64,000 bases of DNA from Sclerurus mexicanus (GCA_013396755.1 VWZF01000462.1:62001-126000); one strand, 5' to 3'. Shown: positions 50,201 to 63,340, counted from the first letter of the stretch. Numbers and translations are program-made. Notes: generated by a model not told the origin, from the letters alone.

Positions 50201-53200
50201 ACTGTTAATAGATCTGGAACCTAAATCAATTAGTAGCTCATAAGAGACTTTTCTGGTAAAACATGCAGAGACAAGCTTGATTCCAAAGAAGTCAGTGAGA
50301 AAATCCACAATTTCAATGAGTAGGGGAACTGACACAGTGTTGGTAGCAAAGAAATTAAAAATAAACTAACCATCTGTAAATAATAAAAACTTGAAAACAG
50401 TGAAAAAATTTTTAACATTGTAAAATATTATTTCCAGTATCATTATAATATTCAAATCAATCTCCACAGAAGTCAGCTACTAATCAAATAACCAGACAAA
50501 ATCAATGGCACTTTCTCAACTCTTATACTTTTGTGTAACTCAATGATCATCAACTACCTTACTATCATAGCAGTGCCATTAAACAAAATGCACTTACTAC
50601 TTCATTAAATTTCCACCTTTCTAAATTATCACTACAAAAATCTTTACTCTTATGCCTACAGACTTACAGCCCCTGCAGTTTATGAATCAGTAATTACCAA
50701 TATGCCACTGTAATTAGTGTTGACTAATTACCACAGCAAAATCTTGCATAATTCTGTGCTGCTCCAGAGTAAAAACTGCAACCAGAACCAGCCAAGTGGA
50801 GAAGTAAAGGTGTTGGTGAGTTCACACTCCTGGAAGGGCTCAGAATGGATGTGCCAGTTGAGAAGCATCATACAGATGGCAAGGTCCCTTTGGATAACCT
50901 TTTTCCCTGAAGGCTCCTTCCCCCTGCCCTCTGTATCTTTTTTTCCTTTAGTCACTCTCACATCCCTTCTTTCACCTTTGTAGTATGTTTTCATACCTCT
51001 GACCCTTTGAATTAGCAAGTGGGTAACAGGACTCACTTTTTGACGTAGTTTTCACCACACCTCTGTGTTCCTCTGGCTACATCTCCCTGTCTTTACTAGC
51101 GCTCATCTGCACTTCTCTCCAGCTCAGTCTCCTCTCTCCACACTGCTGGTGAGAGCTGACACCTCAGCCTGCCCTTTGGCTATTACAATTTCTGTATTTT
51201 ATTGTACCACTATTTTCAACCTTGAACCCCCGCCCCCCCCTTTTTTTTTCTTTTTGTTTATTTGTTTGTTTGTGGTTTTGGGTTTTTTGCCTGGACAAAC
51301 TACAGTCCTGAAAAGAATTACAAGCATGTATGACCTCAACACTGGCCTTAGCCTTGCTTAAAAGCCCTTATGAGATGCAGGACACAGAGCTGTTCTCCAA
51401 CACCCCTGGCCTGGAGCTGGTGTCCTGCACCTCTGACTGCTACAGCACATCTGACAAGGGTATCCAGCTCCTCTTCCACTGTTCAAAAAAGTTACACCCC
51501 TCTGTTCCTCCCCTCCTTTCCTTTGTCTTGTCTTCCTTAGCAGAACTATATCCCAGTCTTTCTCCTATTTTACTTTATTATCACTTCTCATCCTTGGAAC
51601 TCTAATCCACTAGCATTTTTATATAGTTTAACACTTGGCTCCTCTTTCTCTTTGGAGTCTCCTCGTATTTCTTTCCCAGCTTCAACTGTTACAGAGAATA
51701 TAATCTGATCTGTTTAGAAATTTGTGTGTATTAAAAAAGGGGCAGATTTACAGGAGAAAACTGGCCCGTTCTTTTTCACCTCTGTATCAAAAAGCCACTA
51801 AATGATAAGTTGTCAAAGGCTGGGAGACAGTAGCATGAATCACTACATACTCACTGCTGGAGGGTTGGTCCTGGGCTAGATGGCTTTTGGCCTGACCTCT
51901 GTGGTTTTTTCAGACACCATCTTTCCCTGCCTCATTCATTTGATCAGCTGCCTCTGTTTATCCTTTCCACCCACTAGTATTTCTACTCTCTTTTGGGAAG
52001 CACTGCTCTCTGCCACCTCTGTTGTCAAAATCTGTTGGTTCTTTTTTTCCTGTCAAACTCTCCTTGCTGTGGTTTCCAGTTAACTTTTGCATCTGCTTCC
52101 CCAGCTGCTCCTGCCCTTCATTTTCTTGGCTCCCACTAGAGGGCTGCCAACTCATTCTGCTCCACAAGCTGCTCTGCTCATGCCAGCCAGCTGCCACCTT
52201 TCCAAGGAGTCCAGAGGAGCATCACATAGCTGGATAGCTCAAATCTGAGGTTAATGCAAGGTCATGCTATTTTATTTTTCAAAAATAATCATCAAACACA
52301 CATACCATTTAGAAGAAATAAGGTTTCATCATTGTTGACTCAGCCACTGCAATCTCTGCAGTCATCTGTAACAGAAGCCTGATCCATCAGATACATAAGA
52401 ACTGGCTAAAAAACGTGCATATGCATTTTGAAGAGGTAGCCTGTTCATGACGTCTCACAACACACACTGAGGCATGCAGCATAAAAACACTACATACACA
52501 GGCAATAAACTGGACCCCAAATCCACAAAGACATGTAGGTTTGGCAGGCTCTACTGTACTTTGTACATTCATGTAGCTCGAAAGTAGCATTCACAAACCT
52601 GCATCTGGTCCTTCTGCTACTCAAAAGCAAGCCCAACTGGGACGAGGCCATCTTGATGCCTCCAGTTAAAGCTATGTCACTGCACACAAGAGAATTGAAA
52701 ATTTACAAGGGAGAGAAACAAAGTCAAGGGGAAGTAGAGCCTTCCCTTCCATGACTGTTTTTACTTCTGGGTGATGAAATCAGGCTCCCGTTGCATGCTC
52801 TCAGTCATGACCCTTGAACTCCTCTTTTTGCAGTGACCTGTGTCTGAAAAGGAGCCTTAACTTTCTTTCCCACCTCCCTCTTCCCCATCAACCTTGCCTT
52901 CAGCTGGTGGGAGAGCACTCAGCTGGAAGAGAAGCATTTGAAATGAAGCATGGCTAGGCATAGGCTATCATAGTCTAGATGCACCAGCCCACTGTCATCC
53001 CTGCATTTGCCCTATGCTCTGAGAATACCATCCTAACTAGGGCCTTCAGGGAACCTGCCATAGAGACGACTCTGGCTGTGAACTCCACATATTCTTCACT
53101 GTGAACCATGTACCAAGACTTTGTATCTTAGAGCTAAGACTGCCTGCAGTTCTGGAGATATGCTGAAGTCCCCATAAAAACTTCAAAGTAAGGATCAAAT

Positions 53201-53960
53201 GCCTGAAGTTGAATTTCTGTGATGTACACAGTTGATAACATATTAAATGTTTTTATGTTTGGTTCTCAGAGTCAGCTCCTACAACTGCTTCTGCGCGAAG
53301 CTGAAAAGATTTGTCTGATCAGGATCAGCTTCAGGAACAGATGTCAAGATTTCTTTCTTCCTTCATTCTCATTCCTCTCTACATGGTTTCCCAGATTGTG
53401 TTTCAAATAAGAAATTAGTAAAGTATTCAAAACCACAGATCTGTTTCTTCTCTATTTCTCATTCCTCTTCTCCCCCTTTAACATAATTCATCCATTTTTA
53501 AGCAACTACAGGCAGTAGTGATAGTATAACATTCCTATTTCAATTTAAAATCAGTGGTAAGGGAAGAAAAGAAAAGCAAACCAGTGGAATGCAGGTAAAC
53601 CTCTGAAAGACATGGGGAAGAAAAGAGGGAACAAAGGGCAGCTACCATAGACAGATAACTATTAAATGATCATCCTAAAAATGATCATCCTAAGGAGAAC
53701 AAAAAAATTGAGAAAGAAAAATGTACCTGTGTCAAATTGCTGGAGATTTTAGTCAACCTCGCGAACAAGCAAGTTGACAGTTGTAAAATAATACTGTGAG
53801 CTCTAACAAAATAAATGTGTATCTGACATAAAATTATAACCTAAGAAAGAACACTGTTTTAGGACTTTTTGCATTTTGTTCACAGTTTGGAAGCAGCTTC
53901 CTTGTGAATACTTTATCATAATAGGACAATAGAACAGTCAAGTAGAAAAGACACTAGTTT
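47278..53960 (-). other. PDE8B: PDE8B intron 1, part A
   Basis: AT-rich intronic sequence. An AT-only run lies at 47460-47525. An open, splice-site-bounded stretch is on the + strand at 48045-48245. A pyrimidine-rich block covers about 50900-52250, including a C-run then T-run at 51230-51265. No transposon was recognised in this part. Confidence 0.65.
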
Positions 53961-53965
53961 GGCCA

Positions 53966-54470
53966 TAATAATAATAATGACTAGGCTAGGCTTTGCGAAC
54001 GAAGATTAGGGAAGGGCTTTACCCACACTTGCTACAAGCACACTGGTGGCTAAAAAGGCCAATGTGAGATAGGCAAGTCTGGTTGCAAAAGGCACAGCAG
54101 AAAATCTCCTTAGACGGTATTGGCAAGACATGGCTCTTTCTGCTTTGTCTTTTTCCCTCAAGACTGACTCTGCGTGTGTTCTCAAAGGAAGCAGCAGTGT
54201 TATGGATGGTGTGTCTCCATTTCTCCCGATTGGAGGCCAGAGTGGACCATTGATGGTGGTCAATGTGGCCAAGGCTGAGGTGTTGTTTCAGGGAGTCCTT
54301 GTATCTTCTCTTCGGGGCTCCTCTCTTGTGGCAGCCGGTGGGGAGTTCACCATAGAGCACAATCTTAGGGAGACGGTGATCCTCCATCCTGGAGATGTGC
54401 CCTGCCCAGCGCAGCTGTGTTTTCAGCAGCATGGCAGTTTGGCCATTATGGTTCTAAATTTGGCCTACGA
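53966..54470 (-). mobile_element. Non-CR1 LINE 3' end (RTE-like), with open C-terminal frame
   Basis: A 137-codon open frame (54019-54432, -) carries the C-terminal block of a widespread non-LTR retrotransposon polyprotein: LRWAGHISRMEDHRLPK, VLYGELPTG, APKRRYKDSLKQHL, then a Cys/His finger CAFCNQTCLSHIGLFSH. After the stop come a CTTCGTTCGCAAAG hairpin and an (ATT)n tail (53966-53980). CR1 tails look different. Family placement is from memory: RTE clade, possibly AviRTE-type. Upstream of the ATG the frame is closed by stops, so the copy is 5'-truncated and decaying there. Confidence 0.8.
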
Positions 54471-55198
54471 ACTACCATTCTTAGGTAGTCCTCAATTCTG
54501 CTCAAAGCAGCAGCTACTTTGACACCTTTCAAAGGCTCAAAACCCCTCAATCCACATGCCTTTTATTTCTGTAGTTTGCAGATTAAGGCTTTCCACAGAA
54601 TCTGCAAGCAATCCTGCACCTTTGTACACAGTTTTTTACCACACAGATTTTTCTCACATGATTCAAGGGTCAAGATCTGCACAGAGGTGCTACTAAAACC
54701 ACTTCAAAACTCTGATTCTTGCTGTCAGCACAAAATAGATTTGTCCAAGATACAGTTGGTTGAACACATTTGATTAGGACATTCCTTAATAAAATGTCAC
54801 AAATTTCTGGTGAGATTTCTAAACACATTCTTTTTAGAAATTCTGTGAGGAACAATCAAAAGTCAGTCAAACCAACCAATCTTGGCCCCACGTCCAATAT
54901 TCAGACATGTCCAAAAGCAGATAGCAAAGTGAAAAATGCAAAAACAGGGCAAGCACAGTGACGTTGTCCCTCCCACCAACTCAGCTTGGTGCTTATAGCT
55001 CATCTCAGTTTATGCTTTCCTGCTCACAAAACAGCAGGACATGTAAATTAAGATCAGACCTTTCTTCACTGATCATGTACAGTGTCTCAAAATCTACAGC
55101 AGTGGGATACTTCCTCCCCTTCCCCCAGATATTCAGAATCTGAAAAAGAAGAAGGGCCTGTCTAATGGCTTGAGATGCTCAGTGAAACACCAATGAAT

Positions 55199-55345
55199 AA
55201 AGAATCACAAACCTTTTGGCTTAAAGAGACCCCTGAAGGTCATCTAGTCCCTCCAAGTGGTGCTGCCACAACATTTGACCAGGTCAGCTACAGCTTTGCC
55301 TATCCCTTTTCATCATGGCTGCTGCTCAGGCAGTCACATCCCAAC
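55199..55345 (-). mobile_element. CR1 3' fragment
   Basis: The + strand reads AGAATCACAAACC, then GAGACCCCTGAAGGTCATCT and AGTCCCTCCAAGTGGTGCTG, the complement of a CR1 3' UTR. It is about 150 bp, 5'-truncated, and in the same orientation as PDE8B. Confidence 0.85.
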
Positions 55346-57164
55346 CTGAACTGACAAGAATGGAATTAAAATACATATATGGGATAAATGTTTTAAGTCC
55401 CAAACTACTGTGTTCCTAGATTTGTGGAAAGAAAACCAACTACAGAACGCAGTCACCAATGACATCAGTTTTATTTTGAATGCTGACTTTGTCAAAAGAA
55501 GTTTCTCTGAAAGTGTGTTTATTTTGCTGGCACACACATTTCACTTCACTAAATATCCATGACAGGTAAGTCATGTTAATGTCCTTGCAGTGTGAAGACA
55601 CAAGGGGAAAATAAACTTCACCAAACATCTGTCAAAGTAAACAGAATCTGCCCAAGACTTGCGGGTCTTGGCATGGTGAGACCTCCTTCTGCAAATGCAC
55701 TTGTAATTACTGCCCATTCTTGACTTTGCAGGGGCATGAGTCACACACATTACTGGGGAATCCAATCAAATCTTTACTGGGGGATCCAATCAACTCTCCT
55801 TACACCAACCTCAGTAAACAACACAGCAACTAAGCCTGAACTTCCAGAAATATGTGCACTGGTGTTTAAAAGACAGCAAAATCTATATAGACACATCTAT
55901 AGATACAGAAAGATTTAAAAATTGATCTTATTTTTATCTTTGTATGTTTAGCTAGTCAAAAAAGTAACCAATGTGAGGATAAGAAAAAATATCCAAACAA
56001 AACAACTTTATGCTACCATGTAGATTTATGGTGAACCCTTGCATACAGTGTTGTACGTAATATTTTGTTTTGCTTGAGATAACGTAACAAAAACTAGAAA
56101 AATTAAAGCAACAACAATAATCAGAATATTCCAAGGCATTTTTGATAACTAAAAAGACTAGATGTTTCTGCCAGGAAGAGAGCTACCTAAGGAACAGAAT
56201 AGGCACCTATGAAATCATGAACAATGTAGAGCAGAATGAAGAATGACCCATCAATAGTATCTACAATATAAGAAATATGATGCTTTCACTTAAAGCAGTC
56301 CACTGAAGAGGGTGCGGTTAAAATCCCAGTTGAACAAAATTTGCCAAGGGTAGACCCCTCTATTGCTGTGAAACACATCAGTAGGAATAGAATCTCAATT
56401 CAAAAGTCCCTCAGTTACAGGCTAAAAGAAGCCCAGGGAAAAATCCCTCTCCATCTGTCCTCTTCTGTCTTTTGTGTAAGGCTCCTTGCACTCGCCCAAG
56501 ACAAGGCAACAGGCTGACAGACCTATGGTTCAATACAGTAGATCAGTTCTTGGGCATGGCTATTAAAATTGATACCAAAAAATATGAAGTGAGTTTCAAT
56601 GCTGAAAATTTCAGGTAATATGATTATAGACATATGAATGGAAACAAAGCATAAATTTGCATCAAGATGTTGGCTAAATAATCATGATCTTCCATCACTT
56701 CTTGGTCTAGGTAAATACTCATAAAGCATACTGTTAGTCTGCAATCAAACAATAATTTTAAAATGTAAAATTAACTTTGCCTTACAGACTAAGAAAAAGC
56801 ATCTGGAAGTTGTCTGCATACACCTGAGGGTCTGCCAGCTCAGCATTTGCTCTAGAGACCGTGCAGTTCCCTTGACTTTGCCAAAACAAAACTTAAGTTT
56901 TACTTCTGTGCTCGGTTGTGGGAGGCATACCTCCAGGACTCTGTGATATCAGCAAGAGTTTGCTAGAAGACCATTACCACATTTGAAATTCCTCATGAAA
57001 ATTAGCAAAGGAAGAAGCTAAGTATTTTAATATGTGAAAATTCAGGAGTTTTTCGCATGTCTACTTCTACTAGGAAAGGGCAATCTGTCTTCTTTCTCTT
57101 CATCAATGTATTGCTGACTTTGGTTACCCCCTGTTGAAAACCTATTTTAGTTCAGAGAGATTTT
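55346..57164 (-). other. PDE8B: PDE8B intron 1, part B
   Basis: 1.8 kb of intronic sequence. A short imperfect duplication (TTACTGGGGAATCCAATCAA, then a TTTACTGGGGGATCCAATCAA-like copy) lies at about 55750-55795. Nothing else was recognised. Confidence 0.65.
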
Positions 57165-57169
57165 GACAA

Positions 57170-57587
57170 TGTCCTGGTTTTGACGAAGACAGGGTTAATT
57201 TTGTGCAGAAGCTGGGAGGGGGCATGGCCAGGGTCCAATTGCTCTTCTATACTACCTCAAGTCATTGCTGGGGGTGGGGGGAAGGGACTCTCTCTCTATT
57301 CCTTGGAAAAAAAGGTACCGTCTGAGCAAGAAAACGGGGCAGATGGAGTGGTACAGAATTGTTTATTGTCAGAGGTTTTCCACTGTTTCTTTTTCTTATA
57401 CCTTCTCTTATAATATTGTTACTATTACTGTTCATTTTCTTATCTCATTGTTGTTTCCAGTAAATTGGTCTTATCTCAAACCATGATTTTTGCTTTTTGT
57501 GCCTTCAGCTGGAGCGGTGAGAGGGGAAGCAGCATAGGGATTTAGCAGGAGTGCTAAACTGGAGAATGACATGCCTAAACCAAGACA
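57170..57587 (+). mobile_element. Solo LTR of an avian ERVL-type endogenous retrovirus
   Basis: 418 bp running from TGTCCTGGTTTTGAC to CCTAAACCAAGACA, the usual TG..CA ends of this avian LTR class. The internal landmarks CAGGGTTAATTTTGTGCAG, AGCTGGGAGGGGGCATGGCC and TTGGTCTTATCTCAAACC are familiar from such LTRs. It is flanked by 5-bp direct repeats GACAA (57165-57169) and GGCAA (57588-57592), one mismatch apart. No internal viral genes are attached, so it is a recombination remnant. It is antisense to PDE8B. Confidence 0.8.
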
Positions 57588-58359
57588 GGCAAGAAACTGT
57601 GTTCTCAGTTAATTTAATGCTACTGTTACAGTAGTAGATAACCTATATGATTTCTTATTGAAAGAGAGAAATGTAGGTGTCTTGGCTTCCACTGTTTAAT
57701 TATACAAGATTTTACTGTATAGTGAACAAAATCACTAAAGTTATGCCCCTCAATAGTCTGAGAGCAGTTAGAAGCAGCACCTGAAATACTGGTGTGCAAG
57801 TGCACACATAGGTATTATAGACTCTGCTCCAAGGGTTAAAACGAAAAAACCTTTTTGACCCAAGGTATGTGCTATGTTTCCAATCTACCATTTCTCTAAT
57901 ACTATCCACTATACACATGACTAGGTATCAATATCAGCCTTAGGCTGGAGTGGTAGCAGGCTGCTTCTTCAGTGATGCATGATGTACGTCACCATCAGAG
58001 CTTTGGCGTAGTATCACCTGCTCTTATTTCTTCTCTCAGATGGACACAGCTGGAAGGAATATTTTTTGTGTTCAAAGAGGTCTTCTCCTGTCTTTTTTTG
58101 CCAGCTACAGTAAGGCATCTACATACTATCTTAGACTAAAACCTCTATAAAACACTATATTCCTCCTGCTGGAACAAAGGAGGAAAAAAAAACAACCAAG
58201 CAAAAAACAGAACAAACATGTTCTGATGAGAGTGAGCTGTTTATTGAAGTTTTCTGAATTGTCCTTCACTTAGAAGAAAACCTCAGCATTGAACTTTCAT
58301 CTATATTTCACAAAAATACCAAAATAAGCTCCAGTAAAGAACAGGATATTGTAACTAAA

Positions 58360-59150
58360 TGCTAGTTTCAAAATCTTTCATGGAATTTTTTCTCTCCCTT
58401 ACCAGTGCAGAGGTCTGGGAGCTGAAGCCCAGCCCCCACTACCCTCTCCCACTACCAGCTAACAAAGGAATGGCTGATAGCTTTGCATCCCAACTTAATG
58501 GCTAGGGGGAGGACTGGGGGAGGTGGGGTGCTATGAGAGAGGTTTTTTTCCGGTTTTTTTGCCACACTTCTCTTCTTGCTGTGTGTGTGCCAGCCACCAT
58601 TTGCTGGGCTAGTGGAAGCACTTGGAGGGAGCTCCCCTGGCTCGGCCCCCCGCCGCTGACTTTGCACACCCTGAGCTGTTCTTTGGAGAGAACAGTTACC
58701 ACTACTTGGATTTGTTACACGCTCCACGAAGGCTGACAACACCTGCAGAGGAGTTGCTAACCCGCCACCCCCCATCCCCAATGCTTTTGGACAAAGAATG
58801 GGAACAAGGTCTTTACATTTCCCATGGGAAAGGTTTCAGCTCATTCCCTGTGGTCAACATTCCCACAGGAGTAAGGGAGAGCCAGAGCCTCTCCCTGGTC
58901 CCATCTTTGTCTCACCAGAGCCCGTGAGTGACTTTCATGGCCATTGCCTCCCAAGGCACAGCATCACCTCCCGCTGTTTGTTCTGTTCTGGTTTTGGAGA
59001 TATATATATATATTTGTAGTAAAGAACCATTATAATTTTCTATACATTTTCTGATTAAAGTTTCTTCATTTCAAAGGTTGTGGTGGATTTTAGGAAGTGG
59101 CCCCCTTTCTTGTCCAGATAGACATCTTAGTTTTCTTTTAAAATGAGACT
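58360..59150 (+). mobile_element. Second solo LTR, ERVL-like
   Basis: About 790 bp, more GC-rich than its surroundings. The body contains TGGAATTTTTTCTCTCCC, GGGAGCTGAAGCCCAGCCCC, TTTGCATCCCAACTTAATGG and GTAGTAAAGAACCATTATAA, which I associate with avian ERVL LTRs. Bounds are tentative: TGCTAGTTTC to AAAATGAGACT, with possible 5-bp duplications CTAAA and CTATA. An alternative pair is TTTCA at 58376-58380 and 59069-59073, bounding 58381-59068. A TA microsatellite lies at 59001-59014. No viral coding sequence is present. Confidence 0.55.
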
Positions 59151-62100
59151 CTATATGTCGTTTGAAGACTTAATGTTGCCTCCTTTCTGCTCCTTCACAG
59201 TCAGTGCTTTTTACAGCACTTCTCTCTTGACTGTTTGAATCTGGGACAAGCAGCTGAAAACAACTAGTTTGGCTTTTTAATTAAAAAGTTAGCATGCAGA
59301 AGATATGTCTTAGAATTATATCTAGGAACTCTATTAAAACAAACGAAAAGAAAAATACAGAACCCCACAACTCCCAATTGAAAATAGACAGTACAAATTA
59401 AATCTTCCCAAGTTTTCAGAATAACAGATACATGGGGGCACTTTTCCCATTACCATCTAACATTGGCACTGAAATCCAAAAATAGCATTTAAATATATGC
59501 CAAAATTAACTATTCTGCCATTGCTCCTTTAATTAGAAACTCGCAAATACAATGATTCCCAGAGCAGACCCTACCATCTCAAGTATCACAAGTGATGCTG
59601 TACCATCTGTTATTGTGCAACTACAAATTATCAACATGGAAGTCTGTGCCATGTCTCACACTGAAAATTGTGCAGACAATGAAAATCAAAGCCAAATTCT
59701 CACCAAAATAAACAGCTCCAAGGTTCTCATGCTAACTCAGTAATTCATGATCACATTTAATTCAGTTTAAGTTTCTATTCTAGTTTTGACAAAGCCACTG
59801 CAGCTAATCCAGAGAGCAGCAATCATGTCTCAAATACTCCAACACTGATACCCAGATATCACCTTCTGGGATGTGCACAGTGCCTTGCCCACTGGTGAGT
59901 GATCTAACTAAGTCACACAGACGTTACCCAAACCCAGCCTGTTCACCCCCTTATTTTGTCCTTCAAGATTAAAGTGTTTACAAAGCTTGTCTCATCTATT
60001 TCAGTTTATAATCCTCAGAGACACAGATCACCTCTCATGTCTATATGTCACATATTAGGGCAGGTGGGTTGACTGATCCTACAAGCCTACCCAAACACAG
60101 ATGAAGAGGAAGAGTAGAAGCAGTATTTATACAAGATAGGTATAAGTGACATACATGAAGTGATCAGAGGAAGGGGAAGCTCTTATCCAGAAGAGCAGAG
60201 TATTAGGCATTAGATGCACCTGAAGAATTCATACCTCACAGAAATAAGAAATGGTCGGATAAATCTGGAAACTTAATTACTCAGTCTTATAAACTTGAAT
60301 GCAGTCATGGTAATTTCACTGCCATTACTCTATTCATGAAAACACTGGTGGGATCAGCATCTAATTTTAGTGTTTAACTTTTGCATATAGTTGCAATCCA
60401 AATAAGCTCTACAAAAGCCCTTCACCTGTTCTACCGCACCAGAGCAAATTATTACTTATGCAATAAGCAACAGTGATTTTGGTATTACTCATCACTATTT
60501 AAACAGTGTGTGTATGAAATTAAAAGCTTTCTGGAAAATACTTCTTTTGGACATTTTGTTTCAGTCATAAAAAGAAGTGCCACCAAATTGTGTCACAGTT
60601 CAGACCCTGCATTATAAGAGTCATGACAATGTTCTACAGAGAGTTCTTACTGCTACTCTAGTCTTTATATACTGACATCTATTTGAACACAATATGGTCA
60701 TTTTAGTCCACCATTAGGATTGTTCATCATTAGGATGTAATTATGCAACTTAGTATCAACACATTGCTGAGAAGATAAAAAAATTGCACTGTGATATTCC
60801 TCAAAGATAGAGAAGCATGATCTTCTTGCAAACATCTTGGCAACCAATCTCCTCCCACAGCTCCTGAACATGCACAGTATGAACATCCAAACTTAAAAGC
60901 AGAAGTTCTGGCTCCTGAGGACAGTGTTAACTGCCAAACTTTCTCTCCCCAAAGAATAGTTACAGTTGCCTATTTTCAATGTACCTGATACTGCAGAAGC
61001 TGAATTTAGCTCAGCAATTGTTTAATTTTATTTTATGAGCACTATCGCTGGAGACAAAAGGGGCTTCTTGTACAGTTAAAGGCAGAATGGCCCAAATGCT
61101 CAGCATTTCACAGAATTAAGCCCTTATTAAGCAGTAGGAACTATATACATATCACAAACCACAGAAAAGTATTAATCTCTTCTCCAGGAGATCACATGTA
61201 CAGTTAAAAGCCTGATGCTTTCCAACCACCTTCATTTAGAAATACTATCTCTGAAAGCCACAAAATATTTTAGTTTCAATTCACAGACAAACATTTTCAC
61301 CAACAGAGATTTTATAAGGCATGATATCTTCGTTGTAGTGGGTTAGATACCATATTGTGTACAACTCCAAAGAATAACTACTTATGCATAAACTATTCAC
61401 ACTCGTACACTGGAGTCCAGGAGAGTACAAGAGAAAAACATATTTCTGAAGTTTTCTGTTATATATCTCTAATATATATCTTTATTTTACAACTGTCTTT
61501 GGATGGACTCTGAAGGGAAATATGTTGTATTTCCTGTTAATATTGTACTTATTCACAAGTGCATATCACATCACAGGAAACAGTAACTTCAGTAAGTTTC
61601 TCGCTGAGCCACATTCAATTTTCAAAGAAGTTAAGAACTATTTGATTGGCATAAACTGGGGGAAATGACCTGCCAAGAGAGCAGGGAAAGTGAGCTGGGC
61701 ATTCAGGCCACTCATGCTGAAAGTCTGTGACAGAGTTGTATGAAAGAACAAAGACAATGAGTTATATTGAACAGAAGATGTAAATCAACATTTTACAAAA
61801 TGTATGGGGTTGCCCTAATATGAGTACAGATAAAAAAACACATAAAATGTATAAAAAAACATATTATATATATATAAACATAACTTGTTTTCTAGAGAAA
61901 GGAAATTTAATAAACATGTTTCCCTGTTCAAAACTGCTGAAGGGGATTTGTTGGAATGCCACAGGCAAAGCTATTAAAAAAGCTGCAGGGAAAAAAAACA
62001 CAACTGCAATGTAGGTAGGGTAGAGGAGAGCCTTGACTGCAGGAGTCACGGAAATGAACAGAAATTCAAACAATACAAATATCCACACTATTACTTATGT

Positions 62101-63340
62101 ATGCTGCTATCTGTTAGAAGTTTCTTAGCTGAATACAACAGAGAGGGCAGAGATGACAGCTTAGGACTGCCATCAGTAAAGTCAGAGAAGACCTGAAGTA
62201 AACTTTTTCAAGGCTGTGATGAAATCAAAGGAGATACAGAAGTTGGCTGCCTACAATTGCACAGGCCAACTCTCTAACCCAAGAGTACAGAAATTTCATT
62301 TTACTTCATGTAGCAAGTTACTGTTAAAATGGTTTCCTGAGAGTAAGTAAAAGATGTTGGGCTGGGAGGCCTCTGCATCTGTAATAAAATGTTTGTAATT
62401 GTTACAGTTGATGAACATAAGTTAATTTCTGAGCACACATAAAACGTTCTGACTAGCTCAGTGGTCCCACCTGCAGAAACCCTGTGACGAAGTGGGAGAG
62501 TAGATCTTCAGATTCTCACACTGAGTAACGTAAGAGCATTCCTGATTATTTCAGTTATGGCACTGCAAATACATTATTACTCCTCCTTACAGAACTTAGA
62601 CCTCAAGTCTTCAAATCCATCTATTACTAAAACAATGAATTCTCACATATGCAGCCCTTCTTGGAGAAATACTGCTTTTCCTTTTTAGACCTTTGTAGTG
62701 ACATGGAACTAACCAACTGCTCTATATTTAGCTGCCAGACACAGGTTATAACCACCCTAAGGCTGTTCTAGACTTCTTCTGGGTGCAATGACCCTGTGGA
62801 AATATAAAGTCAAACTGGTGCTCTGGTTTTTCCAGTCAAGCTGGATGGTTCTACTCGTGTGCTTAAATATTTTGCTAAGTCAGGCTTCAATGAAGGCCAG
62901 GATTGCAAACACATAACAACAGACCAAGCCACCAAACTAACATCATGTTTCTGAAAAGGGTCAACGCAGGATATTACGTACCAGACTAGAATAAGCAAGA
63001 GTGACACCTCCTACATCCATTCCCCACTGTAAGCCTTAAGAGATTTCCAAAATAGACAGAATTATTTCTTTTTACTTATCCATCACCCAAAAATCCCTCT
63101 TTTACTTATTTCTGTAGAGTCGCTGTGAACTCATGCTATGTGCTCCATGGAACACTACCTCCTTTTTTTATATATAGCCGAGAAGCACGGCACAGTCTGA
63201 CACATCCTGTAATTTGCAGTCATTATGTTTTTCACAGAAACTGCCATATATGAGGTACAGATTACTCAGAAAACTTCTATTAAAAATCAAGCTAAGCCAT
63301 TTTTAAGTCCTCAAGGCAGGTAAAGTAATATTTTCAAAGT
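59151..63340 (-). other. PDE8B: PDE8B intron 1, part C
   Basis: 4.2 kb AT-rich sequence with short TA runs (about 61475-61485 and 61863-61876). No exon, RNA gene or recognised transposon. Confidence 0.65.

Noticed and set aside
54130..54522. 130-codon plus-strand frame opposite the RTE-like ORF
   Set aside because: It is the reverse shadow of the LINE frame and resembles nothing.
55750..55795. Short TTACTGGGGAATCCAATCAA-type duplication as a regulatory module
   Set aside because: Only two imperfect copies of about 20 bp; nothing sets it apart from ordinary slippage.
58500..58960. GC-rich stretch as PDE8B exon 1 or a CpG-island promoter
   Set aside because: It lies inside a repeat with LTR-like landmarks. 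No MGCAPSI-type start or donor-bounded frame was found on the minus strand.
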